Source: Oscillospiraceae bacterium (GTDB lineage: Bacteria; Bacillota; Clostridia; Oscillospirales; WRJC01). Taken from it: a stretch of DNA of 64,000 bases. Below, in pieces: positions 60,491 to 64,000 of the stretch. The DNA lies in assembly GCA_009783265.1 (NCBI GenBank), contig WRHM01000008.1, positions 1 to 64,000 on the forward strand, read 5' to 3'. The notes below the pieces were generated by a model, which searched no databases, had not been told where the DNA came from, and was given only the letters and a program-made list of their open reading frames with translations. The position numbers and the translations under genes are program-made. Each line of letters opens with the position of its first letter. The first letter of the stretch is position 1.

Positions 60491-61048
60491 ATGGAACGTA
60501 ATTTCACTTGCACTTGTCCGGCAGAGCAAACAGATCAAATGCAAATATATAAATTTTCAGATCCTGCAATAGATATAACATTGCTGGAACCTTATCTTAT
60601 AAAATACGCGGGAACAGAGGGCAGCTTGATTACTGTCCTGCAAAAAGCGCAGGATATATACGGCTATCTTCCCGTGGATTTATTGGCGTACATATCACGT
60701 AGAACCGGTATAAAACCCGCAAAAGTTATGGGCGTGGTTACGTTTTATACGCAGTTCAGAACAAAACCGGTGGGCAAAAACTTGATTTTGCTTTGTCAGG
60801 GTACTGCGTGCCATGTAAACGGCTCGTCAGATATTGAAGCAGCCATCAGGGATTATTTAAAAATTGAAGAAGGCGAAATCTCAGAAAACGGCTTATTTAC
60901 TTATAATAACGTAGCGTGTCTGGGCTGCTGCAGCCTGTCGCCGGTTATGATGATCGGTGATAAAACCTACGGTAAATTGACAAAAGACAGCGCGGTAAAA
61001 ATTCTTAAAGAAATTGCGCAACAAGAACAAAAGGAGGCGGTCGAATGA
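60491..61048 (+). CDS. NuoE-like NAD(P)H oxidoreductase subunit, [2Fe-2S]
   Basis: A 185-residue thioredoxin-fold iron-sulfur subunit (NuoE/HydC/HndA family). IYGYLPVDLLAYISRRTGIKPAKVMGVVTFYTQFR is at about 55-90, and the four [2Fe-2S] ligands are CQGTAC (about 100 and 105) and CLGCC (about 140). It passes electrons between flavin and ferredoxin-type clusters. It is the first gene of an operon with NuoF- and GltD-like genes; the next ATG overlaps its stop in ATGA. Confidence 0.9.
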   Translation: MERNFTCTCPAEQTDQMQIYKFSDPAIDITLLEPYLIKYAGTEGSLITVLQKAQDIYGYLPVDLLAYISRRTGIKPAKVMGVVTFYTQFRTKPVGKNLILLCQGTACHVNGSSDIEAAIRDYLKIEEGEISENGLFTYNNVACLGCCSLSPVMMIGDKTYGKLTKDSAVKILKEIAQQEQKEAVE

Positions 61049-62784
61049 AAATAACGGTTGGAAAAGGCAGTTGTGGCATTGCCGCCGGAGCCGGCGAAAT
61101 ATTTAGTTTGCTTGAACAAAAAGCTCCTGCCGGATGCCCTGTAGTTGTGACAGGCTGTATTGGGATGTGCTATCTGGAGCCTATAGTAAATATCGAAACA
61201 GACGATAAAAATATTACGTTTGTTAAAGTAAATGCCGAAGCGGCCGATGAAATCCTGAAATATATAAACGGCGAAGAAAATAAAGCCTCGCAATATATCA
61301 TAGAACGTGAAGATTTGGATAATTTAAATTCACAGCAGCGTATCGCGTTGCAAAACTGCGGCATTATCGACCCTGAAAATATCGGCGAATATATTGCGCG
61401 GGAAGGCTATAAAGCGGCGGAAAAATGCATTAAAGAATTAACGCCGGAGCAGGTTATAGACGAAATAAAAATTTCTGGGTTAAGCGGCAGGGGCGGCGCG
61501 GGATTTTCGACTGCGTTCAAATGGAACGCGGCGCGCAGTTCAAAAGGCGATAAAAAATATGTTATTTGCAACGCCGACGAGGGCGACCCCGGCGCATTTA
61601 TGGACCGCGCCGTTATCGAGGGCGACCCACACGCTGTAATCGAGGGTATGCTGATTGCGGCATACGCAATAGGCGCGGACGAAGGAATTGTTTATGTCCG
61701 GGCAGAATATCCTCTGGCAATTATACGGCTGGAGCTGGCGTTAAAACAGGCGCGTGAAAAAAATTTGCTCGGTGAAAATATTTTCGGGTGCGATTTTTGC
61801 TTTGATATAAGAATAAAAGCGGGCGCGGGCGCGTTTGTATGCGGAGAAGAAACTGCTCTGATCGCTTCTTTGGAGGGCGAACGCGGAATGCCCCGACTTA
61901 AACCGCCGTTCCCCGCTGAAAAAGGTTTCTGGAAAAAGCCCAGTAATATAAACAACGTCGAAACTTACTCGAATGTACCGTGGATTATCCGCAACGGAGG
62001 CGCGGCTTTTGCTTCGATGGGAACAGAAAATTCCAAAGGCACGAAAGTATTTGCGTTGACCGGTAAAATCGCCAAAGGAGGGCTTGTCGAAATTCCCATG
62101 GGAAAAACAATCTATGACGTCGTTTACGGCGTAGGCGGCGGAATAAAAGACGGCAAAAAATTCAAAGCCGTGCAAATGGGCGGACCTTCGGGAGGCTGTA
62201 TCCCGGCAGAGCTTATTGATACGATGATTGATTATAAAACGCTTGTCGCCGCAGGGGCGATGATGGGTTCAGGCGGCATGGTCGTCATGGACGAAACTAC
62301 TTGCATGGTCGATATGGCAAGATTCTTTCTTGATTTCACGGTCAAAGAGAGTTGCGGTAAATGTATCCACTGCAGGATAGGCAATCAAAGAATGCTGGAA
62401 ATACTCGATAGAATTTGCGACGGAAACGGTCGTGAGGACGATATTGAGCTGTTAAGCGATTTAGCTTTACAGATAAAAGACGGCTCTCTGTGCGCATTGG
62501 GCCAGACTGCGCCTAATCCTGTATTGACTACTCTGCGTTATTTCCTCAACGAATATGAAGACCATATAAAAAATAAAAAATGCACGGCGCATCAATGCAA
62601 GGCTTTATTGACTTATTTTATTGACAATGACAAATGCACAGGTTGTACGTTATGCGCGAAAAAATGTCCGAACAAAGCTATTTCGGGCGAAGTCAAAAAA
62701 GCGCACAGTATCGACATGGAAAAATGTATCAAGTGCGGGAAGTGCGCCGATGCGTGCAGGTTTAAAGCAGTAGTCGTGGATTAG
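61045..62784 (+). CDS. NuoF-like flavin/iron-sulfur oxidoreductase subunit
   Basis: A 579-residue NuoF/HydB/HndC-type subunit. An N-terminal thioredoxin-like [2Fe-2S] domain (about 1-80) precedes the NAD(H)- and FMN-binding core, with GRGGAGFSTAFKW at about 150 and FVCGEETALIASLEG at about 260. A [4Fe-4S] site follows at CGKCIHCRIGNQRMLEIL (about 435). Two more [4Fe-4S] clusters lie in a bacterial ferredoxin tail (CTGCTLCAKKCP and CIKCGKCADACRF, about 530-570). It oxidises or reduces NAD(H) and would exchange electrons with ferredoxin in an electron-bifurcating complex. Overlap with the NuoE-like gene is four bases. Confidence 0.92.
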   Translation: MKITVGKGSCGIAAGAGEIFSLLEQKAPAGCPVVVTGCIGMCYLEPIVNIETDDKNITFVKVNAEAADEILKYINGEENKASQYIIEREDLDNLNSQQRIALQNCGIIDPENIGEYIAREGYKAAEKCIKELTPEQVIDEIKISGLSGRGGAGFSTAFKWNAARSSKGDKKYVICNADEGDPGAFMDRAVIEGDPHAVIEGMLIAAYAIGADEGIVYVRAEYPLAIIRLELALKQAREKNLLGENIFGCDFCFDIRIKAGAGAFVCGEETALIASLEGERGMPRLKPPFPAEKGFWKKPSNINNVETYSNVPWIIRNGGAAFASMGTENSKGTKVFALTGKIAKGGLVEIPMGKTIYDVVYGVGGGIKDGKKFKAVQMGGPSGGCIPAELIDTMIDYKTLVAAGAMMGSGGMVVMDETTCMVDMARFFLDFTVKESCGKCIHCRIGNQRMLEILDRICDGNGREDDIELLSDLALQIKDGSLCALGQTAPNPVLTTLRYFLNEYEDHIKNKKCTAHQCKALLTYFIDNDKCTGCTLCAKKCPNKAISGEVKKAHSIDMEKCIKCGKCADACRFKAVVVD

Positions 62785-62808
62785 AAATTTATCAGGAGGA
62801 TTATATAA

Positions 62809-64000
62809 ATGAGTGAAATCAGATTAAATATAGACGGAATTGAAGTCACAGGCTTTAAAGGGCAGACTATTTTGGATATTGCGAAAGAAAATGGCATTGA
62901 TATTCCCACGCTCTGCCATGATGAACGGGTTGAAATATACGGTTCGTGCGGGCTGTGCGTAGTCGAAGCCGAGGGAACCTCGAAATTGCTGCGCTCATGT
63001 TCGACTTTTGCCGCAAACGGCATGATTATTAAAACAAATACTGACAGAACCCGTAAAAACCGCCAAACGGCATTAGAATTGCTTCTTAGCGATCATACAG
63101 GCGACTGCCGCGCCCCGTGCGTTCTCGCGTGCCCGGCGCAAACTGAGTGTCAGGGTTATGTTAAATTTATCGCCGAAGGCAAATATGACGAAGCGGTAAA
63201 ATTAATAAAAGAAAAAATCCCCTTTCCTTCGTCTATCGGGCGCGTTTGCCCTCACCCGTGCGAAGAGGCGTGCCGCCGTGAACTGGTCGAAGAACCTATA
63301 TCTATTTGTTCGCTGAAGCAATTTGCCGGAGATATTGATCTTGATAAAGATGAATTATATACGGCAGAAGCCGGAAACCCCACAGGCAAAAATGTCGCAA
63401 TTATAGGAGGAGGGCCCGGAGGTTTAACAGCGGCGTATTTTCTCAGGTTGCAGGGGCACGGAGTTATTATATATGACGCAATGCCGCAAATGGGAGGCAT
63501 GCTGCAATACGGTATACCGGAATACAGGCTGCCTAAAAAAATTCTTCAGGAAGAAATCAAATCTATCGAAAAAATGGGCGTGATTTTCAAGAATAATATA
63601 AAAATCGGGCGCGATATTACGTTAGATTATCTGCGCAATAATTACGACGCGGTTATTGTAGCCGTTGGAGCTTGGACAAGCACAGGGTTAAGGTGTAAAG
63701 GCGAAGAGCTTGACGGCGTAGTCGGCGGCATTGATTTTCTCAGAGGCGTTGCAACTACTACTGATAATAATTATGATTTTACCGGATGTAAAATCGCTAT
63801 CGTAGGCGGAGGAAATACTGCTATGGACGCGTGCCGCACGGCTGTACGTTTAGGGGCGGCTGAAGTATATAATATCTACCGCCGGACTAAAAACGAAATG
63901 CCCGCCGAACAAATCGAAATCGAGGAAGCCGAAGAAGAAGGCGTAATATTTAAGAATCTCACGAATCCTATCGAGATTACAGGCGATAACGGCAAAGTAA
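62809..64000 (+). CDS. [2Fe-2S] ferredoxin + GltD-like NAD(P)H oxidoreductase (5' part)
   Basis: A third gene of the operon that runs off the window; the first 397 codons are visible. The start is an ATG after AGGAGG. An N-terminal [2Fe-2S] ferredoxin domain has CHDERVEIYGSCGLCVVEAEG (about 40-60). A DPYD/GltD-type [4Fe-4S] part follows with CRAPCVLACPAQTECQGY and CPHPCEEACRR. Then comes an FAD site, VAIIGGGPGGLTAAYFL, and a NAD(P) site, IAIVGGGNTAMDACRTAV. Such a NuoE-NuoF-GltD trio matches transhydrogenase complexes of the Sporomusa type (StnABC), or complexes with a hydrogenase or formate dehydrogenase further on. The continuation is needed to tell. Confidence 0.85.
   Translation, partial: MSEIRLNIDGIEVTGFKGQTILDIAKENGIDIPTLCHDERVEIYGSCGLCVVEAEGTSKLLRSCSTFAANGMIIKTNTDRTRKNRQTALELLLSDHTGDCRAPCVLACPAQTECQGYVKFIAEGKYDEAVKLIKEKIPFPSSIGRVCPHPCEEACRRELVEEPISICSLKQFAGDIDLDKDELYTAEAGNPTGKNVAIIGGGPGGLTAAYFLRLQGHGVIIYDAMPQMGGMLQYGIPEYRLPKKILQEEIKSIEKMGVIFKNNIKIGRDITLDYLRNNYDAVIVAVGAWTSTGLRCKGEELDGVVGGIDFLRGVATTTDNNYDFTGCKIAIVGGGNTAMDACRTAVRLGAAEVYNIYRRTKNEMPAEQIEIEEAEEEGVIFKNLTNPIEITGDNGKV

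Noticed and set aside
1-64000. CRISPR array, rRNA genes and complete tRNA genes
   Set aside because: No regularly spaced repeats and no tRNA cloverleaf were found; the only tRNA-like sequence is the 3' fragment at 309-331.

Overview
The window reads as chromosome of an uncultured, anaerobic, spore-forming Clostridia (Firmicutes). The evidence is moderate-to-low GC, strong Gram-positive ribosome sites and sigma-A promoters, an alpha/beta-type small acid-soluble spore protein (32410-32604), a BioY transporter, XpaC/TelA, clostripain, PgeF, radical-SAM and NuoE/NuoF-type flavin/Fe-S enzymes, and no respiratory chain. I see no rRNA, no complete tRNA, no CRISPR array and no transposase gene.

Layout. 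1-713: no gene; what looks like the right end of an integrated element. It holds a 23-bp copy of a tRNA-Glu 3' end, a direct repeat on the element side, a strong terminator and a Sel1 gene remnant. 714-16245: a long leftward block with a YhaN/YhaO (SbcCD-like) pair, PgeF, an S41 protease, an unknown protein, MurI and Ddl (overlapping), a radical-SAM/SPASM enzyme, two paralogous lipoproteins with an unusually long conserved N-region, a CmpB-like membrane protein, a thymidylate synthase-like protein, a tyrosine phosphatase and a sugar epimerase. 16369-25759: mostly rightward, with a DUF1292 protein, a leftward erm gene with an inducible-type leader, a clostripain-family lipoprotein, the XpaC-TelA-TPM trio, a class II aldolase and a URO-D family methyltransferase. 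25762-37939: redox and catabolic singletons (FAD protein, Old Yellow Enzyme, DHH phosphoesterase, BioY, SASP, a glycosidase-like protein divergent from a HyuA-type protein, a NodB-like protein). 38113-40565: a complete polar amino-acid ABC transporter. 40646-44988: leftward, two metallo-beta-lactamase-fold hydrolases, an FTR-catalytic-like protein with thioredoxin, and a large membrane/propeller protein. 45247-53347: rightward, a sugar-binding lipoprotein next to a hybrid histidine kinase, a MetH-activation-domain protein, an orphan solute-binding lipoprotein, a URO-D methyltransferase and a P-loop kinase. 53387-55795: a leftward fusion of a ribokinase-like domain, an AAA+ ATPase and a RyR domain. 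56016-64000: a GNAT, an epimerase, a BlaR1-tail-like protein, an APH-like kinase, then a NuoE/NuoF/GltD-like redox operon cut by the window end.

Two things stand out. First, the 802-residue RyR-AAA+ fusion is an isolated gene with the architecture of a nucleotide-sensing or defence-type protein. Second, short palindromic repeats are scattered between genes, and copies of them also lie inside three reading frames (ddl, the clostripain gene, the FAD-protein gene) where they are translated in frame. Other notable points are an erm leader peptide ending in Arg-Ile-Arg followed by a terminator hairpin, a 47-bp perfect inverted repeat placing the same leader before two divergent genes, and promoters overlapped by long perfect palindromes.
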